NCBI GenBank assembly: GCA_963995525.1
Contig: OZ023213.1
Coordinates: forward strand, 48,364,587 to 48,428,586
Length of the DNA: 64,000 bases
Reading direction: 5' to 3'
Origin: Escarpia spicata
Taxonomy: Eukaryota > Annelida > Polychaeta > Sabellida > Siboglinidae
Every line of letters starts with the position of its first letter. The stretch's first letter is position 1. Both the position numbers and the translations under genes were made by a program. The notes under the pieces were generated by a model. It was given only the letters and a program-made list of their open reading frames with translations, searched no databases and had not been told where the DNA came from. Positions 1 through 12,005 of the stretch are shown piece after piece.

Positions 1-1
1 C

Positions 2-181
2 GCCACCGCTGCAGGTAGAGAAGTGATAAGCGACCTCTTGATCCCCGGTGTGCATAAGCGTATAAGACGTACACCCGCCTCGAAACGAGTCAGTACAGCC
101 GCGAGACGTCGAAGGAAGCAGCAGCAGAGACCGAAGGCACGTCGTGAACCGGATATATTCGACGATGGCGTTCGTTCATAA
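2..181 (+). CDS. C-terminus of a basic Polinton protein (partial)
   Basis: This frame is open from the window edge to TAA at 179-181 and overlaps the capsid protein start (165) by 17 nt. The visible 59 residues are very basic, with an Arg/Lys/Gln-rich stretch around residues 30-45 and an acidic tail. Position immediately before the capsid gene and the base composition suggest a virion core or minor capsid protein, but no motif proves it. The tight overlap agrees with compact late-gene packing in these elements. The start is outside the window. Function is inferred from context only. Confidence 0.5.
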   Translation, partial: ATAAGREVISDLLIPGVHKRIRRTPASKRVSTAARRRRKQQQRPKARREPDIFDDGVRS

Positions 182-1483
182 ACTATCATGCGAGGGACTC
201 AAGAGCGAACTCGATATATTCGCCGTGCCTCCGACTCAGACCAGCATCGTCGACAGTCGCACGGTCCACTACCAACCGATGTCCTCGCTTGACTCGGGTG
301 GTCCGATCGAATTCGTCGTACCCGGTTCGGGAGACGATTACCAGGATCTCGCTAGCATGACGCTACACATTCAACGAAGGTGACGCGTGGCGACGGAAGC
401 GATCTCGACGCCGCCGATCCCGTTGCTCCCGTGAATAACTGGCTCCATTCGCTGTTCAGTCAGGTCGACCTCTACCTGAACGGAACGCTCGTGACTTCCT
501 CGACCAACACGTACCCGTACCGCGCCTACATAGAGACGCTGCTCAGTTACGGTAACGATGCCAAGGAGACGCATCTGACGAGTCAGATGTGGTACAAGGA
601 CACGGCTAATCTTATGGACGCCGTCGTCATTGACGGTGACGATCCGACAGCCAACGCGGGGTTCGTCGCCAGACGCGCCATGATCGCCCAGAGTCGCGTG
701 GTCGACATGACGGGTCGTCTCCACCTCGATCTCTCCCATCAGGATAAACTCCTCATCAACGGTGTCGAGGCCAAGATACGTGTGGTGCGCAGTAAGGATG
801 CGTTCGCACTCATAGCCGGCGGAGCTAACCCCGGCTACAAGATACAGATCGTCAACGCTACACTGTTCGTCAGGAAAGTCACCCTGAACCCAGGCGTACA
901 GACGGCGCACATCAAAGCCCTCGAAAAGGCCACCGCCAAGTATCCGCTGCGACCCGTCGAATGCAAGGTCTACTCCGTTCCCACAGGTACCCGCTGACAC
1001 ACGCACGAGAACCTCTTTCTTGGTGTTCTTCCGAAACGTCTCGTGCTGTGCTGCATCGATAACGACACCTACAACGGACGCTACGACAGAAATCCCTTTC
1101 ACGCTAAAAACAACAACATCAACTTCCTCGCCGTGTACGTCGACGGACGACAGATACCCACCAAACCTTTCCAGCCCGACTTCGAGAACGACCTCTTTGT
1201 CAGGTGCTACCATAACCTGTTCACCTCGACGGGTAAGGCGTGGCAGGACGAAGGCAACGGCTTGACTCGCTACGACTTCCGACACGGCTACACCTTCTTC
1301 GCCGTGGACCTCACCCCCGATGCGTGCGACGACTGCTGCTTCCATCTGGTACATAAGGGCAACGTGCGCATCGAGATTCATTTCCACGACGTACTGACAA
1401 ACACTGTGAACGTCGTCGCCTACGCCGAATTCGAGAAGGTGCTGGAGATCGACAGGAGTCGTAACGTCATCTACGACAACTGA
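165..1483 (+). pseudogene. Polinton major capsid protein pseudogene (F54H12.2-like)
   Basis: The translation matches the protein family often annotated in invertebrate genomes as F54H12.2-like, which is the Polinton double-jelly-roll major capsid protein. The start is ATG at 165, opening with the typical N-terminus containing a PPTQTS motif. A 'PVNNWLHSLFSQVD' block at about 433-474 and an 'AEFEKVLEIDR' block near the C-terminus are family hallmarks. Two lesions are visible: a probable one-base deletion near 375 that shifts the frame, and an in-frame TGA at 995-997 after which homology continues in the same frame to the stop at 1,481-1,483. The coding length, about 440 codons, is near full size. 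The stop overlaps the protease start (TGATG). Confidence 0.88.
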
Positions 1484-1933
1484 TGGAAACCCTACAGCTC
1501 GTCCGCCTACTCACCCGCGATACGCACGCCCGTGTCGTCATGCGCGGAATCGTACCCAAAGACGTACTCCTCGAACTCCGGATAGACGCTTACCCCGTTG
1601 CCTTCGTGTGCAACACACGACTCGGGTAAACCCGGTGAACATTGGATAGCGATCTACGTAGACGCCGACGGTTGCGGCGAATACTTCTGCTCGTACGGTC
1701 TGCCACCGCAGCACGTCGAGTTTTGTCGCTTCTTGAATAAACATTGTGTAACGTGGACTCATAATTCTAAGAGACTGCAGAGCCCCGTGTCTAACGTTTG
1801 TGGACAATACTGTGTTGCTTATCTCATGTTTCGATGTCGTGGAGTTGTCATGAAGGATTTCGTAAAAGGTTTCGGCACTGATCTGGTAGCAAACGATTGC
1901 CGCGTATTCGATTGGCTTAAACAACTGCAATAA
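1483..1933 (+). pseudogene. Polinton adenain-like cysteine protease pseudogene
   Basis: ATG at 1,483 overlaps the capsid stop by one base. The N-terminal 40 or so residues run in one frame to a TAA at 1,627-1,629, and the rest continues in another frame from about 1,610 to TAA at 1,931-1,933, so there is a single indel near 1,612. The second part shows adenovirus-type protease landmarks: catalytic His in 'GEHW', an acidic residue in the 'EYFCSYGLPP' strand, and 'LQSPVSNVCGQYC' with the oxyanion Gln and catalytic Cys. Such proteases mature Polinton capsid proteins. The length, about 150 aa, is slightly short of the usual 150-200. Confidence 0.82.
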
Positions 1934-2012
1934 CCGTGTTTCATTAACGGACAGGTGTCATCATCATTGTCATTAACGATTCGAGCCTATGGCGCGGTGG
2001 TCACACACCCGT

Positions 2013-2148
2013 AAGCTCACGGCCTCTGACGCGGTGTTCACTCACCCGTAAGTCGTATACCATCATCATCATCCCGCGAGCCGCTGGCGTGGTCGTATTG
2101 ACCCCTAAGCTCACGACCTCTGTCGCGGTGTTCACTCACCCACAAGTC
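2013..2148 (+). repeat. 94-bp imperfect direct repeat
   Basis: A block of about 42 bp (AAGCTCACG...CACTCACCC) at 2,013-2,054 recurs at 2,107-2,148 with few changes. It lies in the 3' flank of the protease pseudogene and is probably Polinton non-coding DNA. Confidence 0.6.
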
Positions 2149-2662
2149 TTGATGTACTTCGTTTAATAAAACACGGTTTCATATTATACGCTTGTATCTT
2201 TCATCAATAAAACACGTGTGCACTCGTATACTCTTGTGTTTCGTTAGTTCTTTCATACACGCGCATTCATACACACCTTCCCTCCCATACACGTACATTC
2301 ATACACAACTAATAACACCCTCTCTACACTCCCCGTTAGGAGGCGTCACCTCTAACGTATCCGACAGGGGGCGCCTCTCGTTATACATACGGTCACGTGA
2401 CTACTCACTTTGCTCAGGGGTGCGGCTTTCGAAACCTCCCTAGTATCGCTCAAAAACTCCTCCGAAATGACTTAGGATACCGATCCAGTACTCCCCATAT
2501 ACTACTATCGTCTCCACAGACGCACCGACTTTGACACATCATGTAATCCACTTGCCAGACAAGAGATACAATTAACAAAAAGTGCTACTTAACCCCCACT
2601 TTAGTGCATCGGCACTTCCAGGTGTAAATTACAATTTTGATATACTCGTTTGTGCTGAATCA

Positions 2663-2703
2663 TATAAAAAACGACATTGCTCTCTAGTCTAAAAAATTCA
2701 GTT
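2663..2703 (+). promoter_or_regulatory. TATA box and initiator-like element
   Basis: TATAAAAA at 2,663-2,670 is followed by TCAGTTG at 2,698-2,704, which resembles an initiator. The spacing of about 37 nt is a little long for a canonical TATA-Inr pair. It sits 40-80 nt upstream of a short ORF with its own AATAAA. Confidence 0.35.
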
Positions 2704-2743
2704 GTGTTACAGCCGTGTAACATAGCTGTTAAGGTGTATCAGA

Positions 2744-2851
2744 ATGGGACGAGGAAAGGCGAATGTGTTTTTGGAGGACAATCGTTCAGATGGGATCACC
2801 TTGCTGATATGTCGTAAGACATGTTGTTGTTGTCTATGGAAGTTCCCATAG
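2744..2851 (+). CDS. Possible 35-aa Cys-rich microprotein
   Basis: ATG at 2,744 opens a 35-codon frame ending TAG at 2,849-2,851. The product is basic at the N-terminus and ends with a cluster of five cysteines (one, then four in a row) followed by LWKFP. A TATA-like box and an initiator-like site lie upstream, and AATAAA lies 24 nt after the stop (2,875-2,880), so promoter, ORF and polyadenylation signal are packed into 220 bp. I do not recognise the protein. It may be a Polinton accessory gene or chance; length alone gives no support. Confidence 0.3.
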   Translation: MGRGKANVFLEDNRSDGITLLICRKTCCCCLWKFP

Positions 2852-3026
2852 AAACCAAGAGTATACACCTCAACAATAAAAATGTTGAATGAGTATTGGT
2901 TTACATTATTTATTCATTGTAAATACGGAGAAATTACATTATCACATAAGTATGTACGTTATCAGCGGTATGCATGGTCATAGTAATTAGCATCACATGT
3001 TTTGCTTTTGTAACATCACACGTCAA

Positions 3027-3115
3027 TTATATATATATATATATATACATATATGTATATATATATATAGATGTATATATATATTTACATATATGTATAT
3101 ATATGTATATATATG

Positions 3116-3163
<48 letters not shown>
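3027..3163. repeat. (TA)n microsatellite with ATGT interruptions
   Basis: Almost pure TA dinucleotides, interrupted by ATGTATA and ACATATA. Frames through it encode only Tyr/Ile runs and are not genes. Confidence 0.95.
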
Positions 3164-6100
3164 CAACAATTACAGTGAAATTACAATTACAGTGAAAACA
3201 TGATGTATATTAGAAGTATCTTTCTTAGAAAACTGAACGATGAAATACTACGAGTCTCAAGGAATCAGTTCAATCAACGATTATATTAACATACAATAAG
3301 TAATATGTTGTACACACTTCTGAAACACCGTGCTTCTTTGCGCATATTCGTTAAATTTGTTTGCACCGCACGTTTTAAGAGAAATCATTAACACAGAGTA
3401 TATATAGTTGGCATTTATCAAAAACGAACGAGCGTAAGACGCACAAGCGATACGGTCATCCGAGGAAAACCAGACCCGCTGTATTTCTTACCAGAGATTT
3501 ATGGTAACGTAGCATTTAAATTAATGTACATTAATGCTATGTAATTTGCACACATACGTATAAGGCATTTCAAGTTTACCGTGCATATTTGACGTACATA
3601 TTAAATAATTGTATTCATCCCAAAGATCCCTAGCGGAGCGATAGGAACCTTTTTTCTGAATCACAACAGTACCATTAAGCAAACCGATGTATCTACATCA
3701 TTACAGCATGTAAAATAAAGTGAATATAGTCTATGTTACTAAAACATGCAAAATAGGAGTGAGAGCACATTATGAACAATTAGCATACGGTGAGAAAATT
3801 ATATTTACAAATGAATTGTAAAGAAGAGAATTAGCTTCACCTTATTAAACATAGGATACTATAATCATTTTTTGCAAACAAACTCTGTTTAGTTTTAGAC
3901 AAAGCTATTGTTCTACAGACAGCATCGATTTAAGGAATGTTTTTAAACACAAACATTGATATTGATAATATAGTTGTTGTCTTCCCTAAGTTTGATTACA
4001 TTTGTACTGTTATACAATGTATGTTATAACAATTTACTAGCTTGTGTAAAACGCTATATCTACTGTAGACTACAAAGTCGAAGTCGACAAGGAAGACATC
4101 AGACACATGAAGAGGATGTGCAGGAAACCCCGTGATTGAGGCTGTAGCAGCGTAACCACTGAGCCAGTCTTCCAACGACTTGCACCACGTGTCACTGCTG
4201 AAACGCAATACATGTCATAAGTGGCGAACTTTAACTCGTAAACATGACACAGATAACAATACAGACATTTTCATGCGGTATTTCAAATCCGCGTTGACAA
4301 AACGATTTTTTAAATATTTTAAAAATAATCATACATTTAACATGCGCATTCTTAGCAATTGTTTGTGATCGTTTAAGTCTGTTTAATTACAAATTGTTCA
4401 TCTTAAGAAAATGTGTTGGCCGTTGCACATGGTAGAATGAGAAACCAATTGTCCTTCCGGTATTTAACTGCAAATCGTTAACCAATAATTATAGGACACG
4501 CCATGTGGATCTACTGCATGTACCGATTTCTAAAACCAACGTATTATATAAAACCATTAGACGTAGAGGTGTTAAAGGGGAAATGAAACGATTGAACAAC
4601 CACAGCCCAAACATAAGAACATACCATTTAGAGTACATGTCACCATGATTTGACAAGTACAGCGTCACGGTATATTTTAAATAATTTTTCAAACGTAGCT
4701 ACTATCGGCACAGGGCGCCGCCATCATGCTCTAGGAGCGTGTGGTTGTACATCCGGTTTGATTGGCGAGATGTCTCCCAAAGCTGTATACAGCAATTCGA
4801 TAGGCGACGCAGCGTAGCTCTCAGAAAAACCGACGAAACGCATACAAACACATAAAAACAGAACAATTTAATGCACTGCGTGGCTACTAGATATACTACA
4901 AGTGTTAGTAAGCAACTTTTCACATACTTCCACAGAAGGATTCCAACAGAAAAAAACAAGTTATAGATGATGAATTTGACGTGTTCGCCGGCGGCAAGAT
5001 TGGCAAAAGTCTGCGGTGGTCACTTTCAAACGCCGATTGCAAGCCTAAATACGAAAGTGACGAGCATAAAAAGACATTGAACGTCGAAACATAATTCTTG
5101 GTTAAAGTCACAGGTCCATCTTCAGTCGATTTGTTTACATATAACTATGCACCGATGAAGTAAAATTAAACGAAATCGACCTGGAAGCTCGACATTATTG
5201 CCTTATTTGGAGGGTGAAGCGGCGCGTAGGAAATAACAAGCCGAAACCAGCTTGTTGTTGCCAAGGTGACTCGGCACTCACGAGTTCCGTCAGGTATCAT
5301 TACGACCACTATATACTCCCGCAGTTCTAGTTCAAAGTCTGCATATATACAAATATGACGTATTCAAAATTGAAATGTAATAAGAAATGTGAATGTGATA
5401 AAGTACAAATACGTGTGAATACTATGACATAATTAGGAATAATGAGTGCTTGTAATCCGCCGATTTAGTTTACGGCAAGTGGTGCCGGCGTGTTCGTCGG
5501 TGTTGCTACGTCTGAATACCGCAACGTCTACGAGTCTATGTTATCGACTTAGTTGCTGGTGGGGGGAATAACCTTCAAAATAATTACAAAAATAAATGTC
5601 AGCTACCGTAGCTAGTATAACGTTTTGCGAAACAGTGTCGTCATCTATTAATCAACATTAGTCACGGTCCGGACCAAGCCCTGTCAAAAATGTATTGTAT
5701 GCATTGTCATTGGAATGTATTAATTTAAAAGAAATAGTTAGACAAATATTATTGAAGTTGGACTGCTCAAATACTATAAAATGTAACCGCATTTAATTAA
5801 GTGACATTACAAGTATTTAAATCCTTAAAAATACTTGTTATACAGTCAATAGCATACAACAAAACACTGTAGTCATATCTGATATAATTTGTTATTGGCA
5901 TAGTAAATAGGTTCACATCAGTCAACTAAAGTCAATCACCATGTAGGCCTAATACTAATTTATGTGTCTCAAATATTGGCTTGTAACAATGGACCCTGAA
6001 TTGATGCTCCAGTTTTGAGGCGACAATTTAGCAAGCATGCTATCATACCAACTTTTTTCCTGATATAGATTGCATGACTGCAAACACCAATGTATGCTTT

Positions 6101-6790
6101 TAATAACAAGGACATTGTATATAATTTATTGACTTGAATGTAAGCCTAACAAGGAAAAAAGGAAATAACGTCACAAAAAAAAGACACAAAGATTAATCAA
6201 TATGTATTTTGTATTTATAAAGTTCAAATGTTAAACACATTTGAGTGCACATGCATTTTAATCATGAAAATTAAAGATAACACACATATATTCACTAAAA
6301 AAAAACGTCGAAAAAGTCACTTGTAAATCGCACTTGTGCTCCAATTTTAATTAATATTTGCACGATTGTGTCATTTTGTTCATAATATATAACAGAAGTA
6401 TCCAAACAACCATAGGGCCTAATACTGAGCGCAAGCTTCAAAGGATCCAGCGAAGGATTTAGCACTCGAGATGACATCGTCCCTCGTGGTAATACAAATG
6501 TCACTTGTAGTGCTGTTACGCCATCGAACTGTAGTGTCAAAACATAAAGGAAGCCAGTGGTCGTGTCGCCAGTGCGACACTTTGTCGATGCAGTAGTTAA
6601 TACTGACAATACTATTGTTCCATTGAACATTCACCATGACCGTGGGTATGCAAAGTTGCCATCGCAGTCTAGCACGCCTTCTCCGACTGACCCTGACCAT
6701 GGCAGTTCTGTTAATATAGACGCCCTTCGGATGTCCCAGTCTCACTATCGCCATCTTCAGACGATTCTGTCTGCAACAGCGAGAAGAGAA
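3164..6790. other. Gene-free AT-rich stretch
   Basis: Only short unrelated frames are present. On the minus strand at 4,714-4,730 an ATGATGGCGGCGCC sequence resembles a YY1-type start-site motif but its frame closes after 12 codons. A more CpG-rich patch at 4,970-5,100 has a short open frame without recognisable features. I see no confident gene. Confidence 0.5.
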
Positions 6791-6826
6791 ACATTGAAGC
6801 GAGTGATGCAGAATATGTTGTAGCAT

Positions 6827-8688
6827 GTGACAGCGGTATCACTGATGATGACTCAAGCGGTTCTTACACTAATGGGAAAGAGAGAAAGTTTGTCATCTGT
6901 GAGAAAAACATCATTTCACTTTTCTGCACCTGCTAAAACACCAAACTGCAATAAACCACTTATATCAAAGCCTAGCATCACAGTGACTGGATTTGCAGTG
7001 GTTGTGACCACAGAATGTGTTGATGGCCACTCGTTCATGTGGCACTCGCAACCCAAGATTGGTAACATTTATGAGAGTAACTTGTTGATACCAAGCGTCC
7101 TCTTCCTGACTGGACATTCATTCACTGTGTACAATTTGGTCAACCTAATGAACCTATGTGCCTTGTCACCCCGCCAGTGCTACAACATACAGCGGGCATA
7201 CATACTGCCAGAGATAGAGGACATGCCATTCAGAGGCCATCATGTCAGCTCTGGCCGGACAGAGCGTGGTCGCATCAGACGATGCAAGATATGACAATCC
7301 AGGACACAACGCTACATTTGGCATTTACTTCATCATGGACACTGACAGCCAACTCATCATTGCTCAAGAAACTGTTCGGGTCACAGAGGTCAAGAACAGT
7401 TACTGGATGGAAGTGGAGGGCTTGAAACGCTGCTTGGACAACCTGACTGACCATGGGGTGAAGATCACCACACTTGCCACTGACAGACATCCCAGCATTA
7501 GTAAGAGAAAGAAATAAAGGTTGTTGCCTGCCAAGAAAGTTGAAGTTGTCCCTTTGATAGGCGCAATTGCCAACCACCTGTGGTATTGCGCATCAGCTTG
7601 TGATGGTGATCCCCGCTTGATGAAGGAGATGTGGATCTCGCTCCTCCATCACATCAGGAATTCCATTCATGGACAGCAGGCGCAGAGTTGTACCGGAAGT
7701 GCAGTCATGCAACGTATACACAACAAGAAGTGAAAACAAGACTGAAGGTACAGAAGCCTTCACTGTCCAGAAAGCTATACTGGACTGTTGCCTACTGTAT
7801 GATATAGAGAGGGTTACGAAGTGTGTTCACACTGGTGAACTGGAAAGCTTGCATGCCCTCTTCCTCAAGTATGCACCCAAGTTCAGCCGTCAAGGCATCA
7901 TAGCCAGACTCCACTTGGCCACCATTGACCACAACACAAATACAAGGTAAGGCTTGTGATATCAATAGTGTTACCATTTGATGTTACAAAATAATGTATC
8001 AGTTGCTTGACAAAGCTGCACACTTTAGAAATCCAGCATTGCATTAGGAAATAAACTGAAATGGCTGAAAATCCCTGCCTGTACTCGATAGCAAAACAAT
8101 GTTAGGAATACAGTTTCGAAAATACAATCTCACTGCACAAGAGTATGCATACAAACAACAGATAACATAATTAAAATTTAGGACATTTGTTTATTGTTAC
8201 TTGAATTGTTTAATTATATATCAATGGAATTGGAATGGTATGCTTTGGAATTGCTTATTGAAATATAAACTGATGCATATATAAATTATATATATATATA
8301 TATATGATTCAATAATAAATATTTGAATGTATTATGGAATTGGAATTCCTTGGAAGATTAAATTGAAAAGGATGGCAGAATTCGGAACCGATTAATAAAT
8401 GACATTAGCCGTTTGATTTCGAGAGAGAGCGAGAGAGAGCATACAAGCAAGCTGCTATAGCCAGCTATTCTTCAGATATTTCTATTGTTATACTGATTTT
8501 AGATTGATCATTTGTTCAATCAGCGGGAAATGGTGAAAATAGCAGACAACAAGCTACGGTATCAGCTGCAGTATTCAAAGTCTGCTGGGTATGTAGTGAA
8601 GAAAGTGATGGCGTCAAAGGACTACAGCTTCCGAGGAGAAATTCTAGAGGGCATTGCAGCTAGATGCACGAGTGGCACAAAGCTGTGA
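6827..8688 (+). pseudogene. Relic of a DDE-type transposase (family uncertain)
   Basis: Successive frames match, in order, a family of transposase-like proteins common in fish and invertebrates. I see 'ERKFVICEKNI' near 6,880, 'NLLIPSVLFLTG' near 7,080, 'YNIQRAYILPEIE' near 7,180, 'ARYDNPGHNATFG' near 7,285, 'ATDRH' near 7,480, 'IANHLWYC' near 7,565, and 'HTGELESLHALFLKY...IARLHLATIDHNTN' near 7,830-7,945. A final block runs from 8,525 to TGA 8,686-8,688. The first expected acidic motif (GDGR in relatives) reads SDDAR here. At least three frameshifts and an interruption at 7,949-8,524 show it is dead. It may belong near Kolobok/ISL2EU-type elements, which I cannot confirm. Confidence 0.65.
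7949..8524 (+). other. Intron-like interruption in the transposase relic
   Basis: The break in homology starts with GTAAGG right after the codons for NTNT and ends with TTGTTCAATCAG just before homology resumes, i.e. good splice-donor and acceptor context. Joining them as written leaves the frame shifted, consistent with later decay. The interior is AT-rich with a TA microsatellite at about 8,286-8,305. Confidence 0.4.
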
Positions 8689-11019
8689 AATGTGCTCCAA
8701 GTTGCAACATCAAGTAAGGAGGTAACTCTAGTAGAGCATGCAGGCATCGAAAAACCAGCAAAAGAGGAGGCTGTGGCAAAGCAAAGAAGCAGCTTTTCGG
8801 AAAACTAGTTGTATCCGTATCAATTCGGTTTAGTGCCACCCAATTGATACGACATCCAATTTCAAATGACAATGGATTTCTATGCTTAAATAACATAGTT
8901 TGAACATCACTGGCAGAAAGAGAGAAACGTTTTAGGCAGTGCATTCTCACTACTGCATAGGACCTCCTAAAGTAAGGAACATCCACTTAAAAGCTTGTAT
9001 CCTAGTTGTGGTATGCAATGTATTTTATTAGACACTATTCTATGTAGGGAACTTTGGGTATATGTAATTTACTGGAATAGTTTAACCAAGTCTAAACATG
9101 TTACTTATAGTGAGTTTTTTGCAACAGACTACCATTCTCAAACATCACACTGAACTGTACATGTATTTGTTCATATGACTCACTGTACACTTTTAATGTG
9201 GCTTCTAGGATGTGTGTCACAAAAATGATAAGGGCCATTAACATTAAAACTGGACTGTTACCATCAAGTTTAGTAAAATTAAAGTGCCATCTTACAACAA
9301 AATATATATTTTTTATTTAATTTGTATGTTTTAGCCAGTATTATTAAAGTGTACTACAAACTAATGAAGCAGCAAAGGATTCAGCTATACGTTTTTTATG
9401 TATTCATACTTCATTGTTAGTATTACATTTGACATTATCACAAAACAACATCTCAAAAAGTACTTAATAATAATAAGAACACTTATATAGTGCCATAAAT
9501 CTAGATAAATCCATTTGGAGGCACTTGATAGATTTTGAAACTAGTACTACAAGTTTTGAATCTGTATCTTGAATAATAATACTTGTTTTCTTGACACATG
9601 GCCCTAGTGTTGAAAGTTGAAAAGTACAAATATGTAAAACTGGAACTGTAATGGAATATTTTGTATGTAATAATTTTTGTATCACAATATTTGATCATAA
9701 TGATGACCCATATCATCAATAAACGTGTTACTTATTGATGTACTATATGTGCACAGGACTGACACAGACCCAAATTGTAATACAGTTAGATTAAAATGTG
9801 TCACAGTGTGAAGTGAATCAACTGAAAGAAACATTGAAAACCGGTGTGTGAATTTGACTAATGCATTGGCACAATCTGCCATGTAGTCTTATTTATTTGT
9901 GAATTGTTTCTCCATATGAATAAACTGTTGATATATGTCATGTTGGCTTCAGTATTACAAATCGAATTATGAATAGGGACATGCAAGACACTACAGATCA
10001 CATTGTTGTTGCCAAAAATGGGATAAGAAGGCACCGAATAATTCATTCTTCCTTTTGGTCAATCTAATCTTACTTATCCATGGTTTTAATTTTCACTGTA
10101 CACTCACCTGTATAGTGCAATGTCCATAGCTTAAATTTTTATAAACCCCATTCACTTCTGGATACAGTGCAGGCTGGTATAACACGTCTGTTGCCTTTTC
10201 CAAGTCTCTCCCTTGACCACAACGTGAAGTGACGATAGGCGGCTAATCGAATCAATCGATATGTTCTGAAAGTTCATTTATTTGCATTAGTTGATAATAA
10301 ACAACCGGTATCTTCTAATTATTGTTATACTGGCAAAACTGTGTTTTATCAATATCACATCATGAATTCTGTGAATTGGTTCATTTGTTTGTGAAGTGCT
10401 GTAATAATTATGATTGTAAGACTACATTTCATGATGTGGTCTTGATAACACACACACATAATATACATAACATTTTTATTATATTAAAAACTCCACTTAA
10501 ATATTTTTGTATCAATAATACATTGCACAATGTCCTGATTATGCATCTATTAATGCATGGTAGTGTGCAATTTGTCTACATTTTTATATAAATTAAGCAA
10601 GCTGCTTGAACACTTTTAAATAGGGAATTAAACAAGTGTATAAAAAGGATGTACACATCCTGTCAAGAATAAAATTAAGTTTATTAAGAAAATGATCAAA
10701 AATTGTTTGATGAAAATCATAGACATAGTATTTTATGAAGATTGAGTGAACCTGAACATTTGAGGTGGGAACAAGCATAATTATTCTATTTAAGTTTGAA
10801 AAAGTTATTGCTAGAATAATTATTTGATACCTGTTGAACTACGTAGTACTTACCTACTAGCTATTGGTCGAATCAACGAGTCTGCACGCAAATCATACAA
10901 TGACAACAGACCGACTTCCAAGTTCCAACACCGCCCTGTTGGTGCAAACCGTTTCGAAGTCGTCACTCATAATCGGTAATGATAGGGTGGTCGGACCAAA
11001 ATTTTGTTTCGTAAAAAAA
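8689..11019. other. Gene-free AT-rich stretch
   Basis: Many stop codons in all frames and no recognisable coding block. Several poly(A)-signal-like AATAAA sequences occur without associated genes. Confidence 0.5.
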
Positions 11020-11545
11020 AATGTTTTCAAATTTTTCCCTGATAGTAGTCACTATAAGAAGTACAACGGTAGTTGTTTCATGTATCTAAGTGAAATATTA
11101 AAGAAACTACAGCTTGGTAAAGTTTCGAATTTCATGACATTTTCTGACGGTTTTCTGACAGATCTAATTTTGCTTATAAATCACAAGAATGTTTTTATAT
11201 TATTTTCCCCTGATAATAGTCACTAATAGAAGTGCAATGGTGCTTGTTTCATGTACATCAATGAACTATTAAAGAAACTGCAGTTTTGTAAAGTTTCTAA
11301 TTTCATGTTTTTTTCCGACAATTTTCCGTTAGATTTGATTTTGCATATAAATCACAAGGACAATTTTTTTTAAATATTTTCCCACATAGTGGTCACTATA
11401 AGAAGTACAATGCTATTCATTTCATGTAGCTAAGTACAACATTAAGAAAACTACAGTTTTGCAAAGTTCAAAATTTCATGAATTTTTCCAAATATTTTCT
11501 GACGGATTTGATTGTGTACATAAATCACACACAAAATACTTTTTA
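11020..11545. repeat. About 172-bp degenerate tandem repeat, three copies
   Basis: A block containing 'TAGTCACTA(A)TA(A)GAAGT' recurs at about 11,045, 11,213 and 11,388, followed each time by related sequence through 'AAATCACA(A/C)'. The copies have diverged by indels and substitutions. The 120-aa frame over the first copy is a by-product of the repeat. Confidence 0.6.
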
Positions 11546-11789
11546 TCATCTTGAGTCTTGCCATCTATAAAGAAGGCCAATAAAAAATTACATGTAACAA
11601 TAAATACAAACATAAAAAAGTAAATACACACACACACACGCACACACACATCATGTATTACAATAGCATTAAATCATGAACACGACACAGCAACTGAGCA
11701 AAGATGATCAGTGTGGTTCTATCTTCGTAACATTAAAACAACTGTATGAACTTACAACCACATGAAAGGATTTGTTGATTGTGAATTAG

Positions 11790-12005
11790 AACCACAAACT
11801 GACAATACTAGTATCCCATTACACAACACTTGTTTTATTGGGCAAAGCCAATGACTGCTATGACTGACAAGCCAATTAACTCGTAATACACTGTGGCACA
11901 AAATGCCAATAATAGTCCCCCAATACACAACACTTGTTACATTTGGCAAATCCCATAACTACTATAATTGCCAAACCAATTAACTTGTAATATACTGTGG
12001 TTAAA
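11790..12005. repeat. Imperfect tandem duplication
   Basis: A block of about 85 bp from 'ACACAACACTTGTT' to 'AATACACTGTGG' at 11,821-11,895 is repeated with divergence at 11,927-12,000. No gene. Confidence 0.55.

Larger units (their letters stand above)
1..2220 (+). mobile_element. Polinton/Maverick fragment, late-gene end, degenerate
   Basis: Three consecutive, overlapping plus-strand frames encode a basic protein tail, a double-jelly-roll major capsid protein and an adenain-like cysteine protease. That gene set is characteristic of Polinton/Maverick elements (adintovirus-like endogenous DNA elements). The two recognisable genes carry disabling mutations, so this copy is dead. The GC-rich coding part stops near 1,933 and is followed by short repeats and two AATAAA signals (about 2,165 and 2,206). 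I could not identify the terminal inverted repeat or the target duplication, so the right boundary is a guess and the left part lies outside the window. Confidence 0.85.

Noticed and set aside
371..1387. 338-codon minus-strand open frame
   Set aside because: It is antisense to the recognisable capsid protein gene; GC-rich coding leaves the opposite strand open. No family match on that strand.
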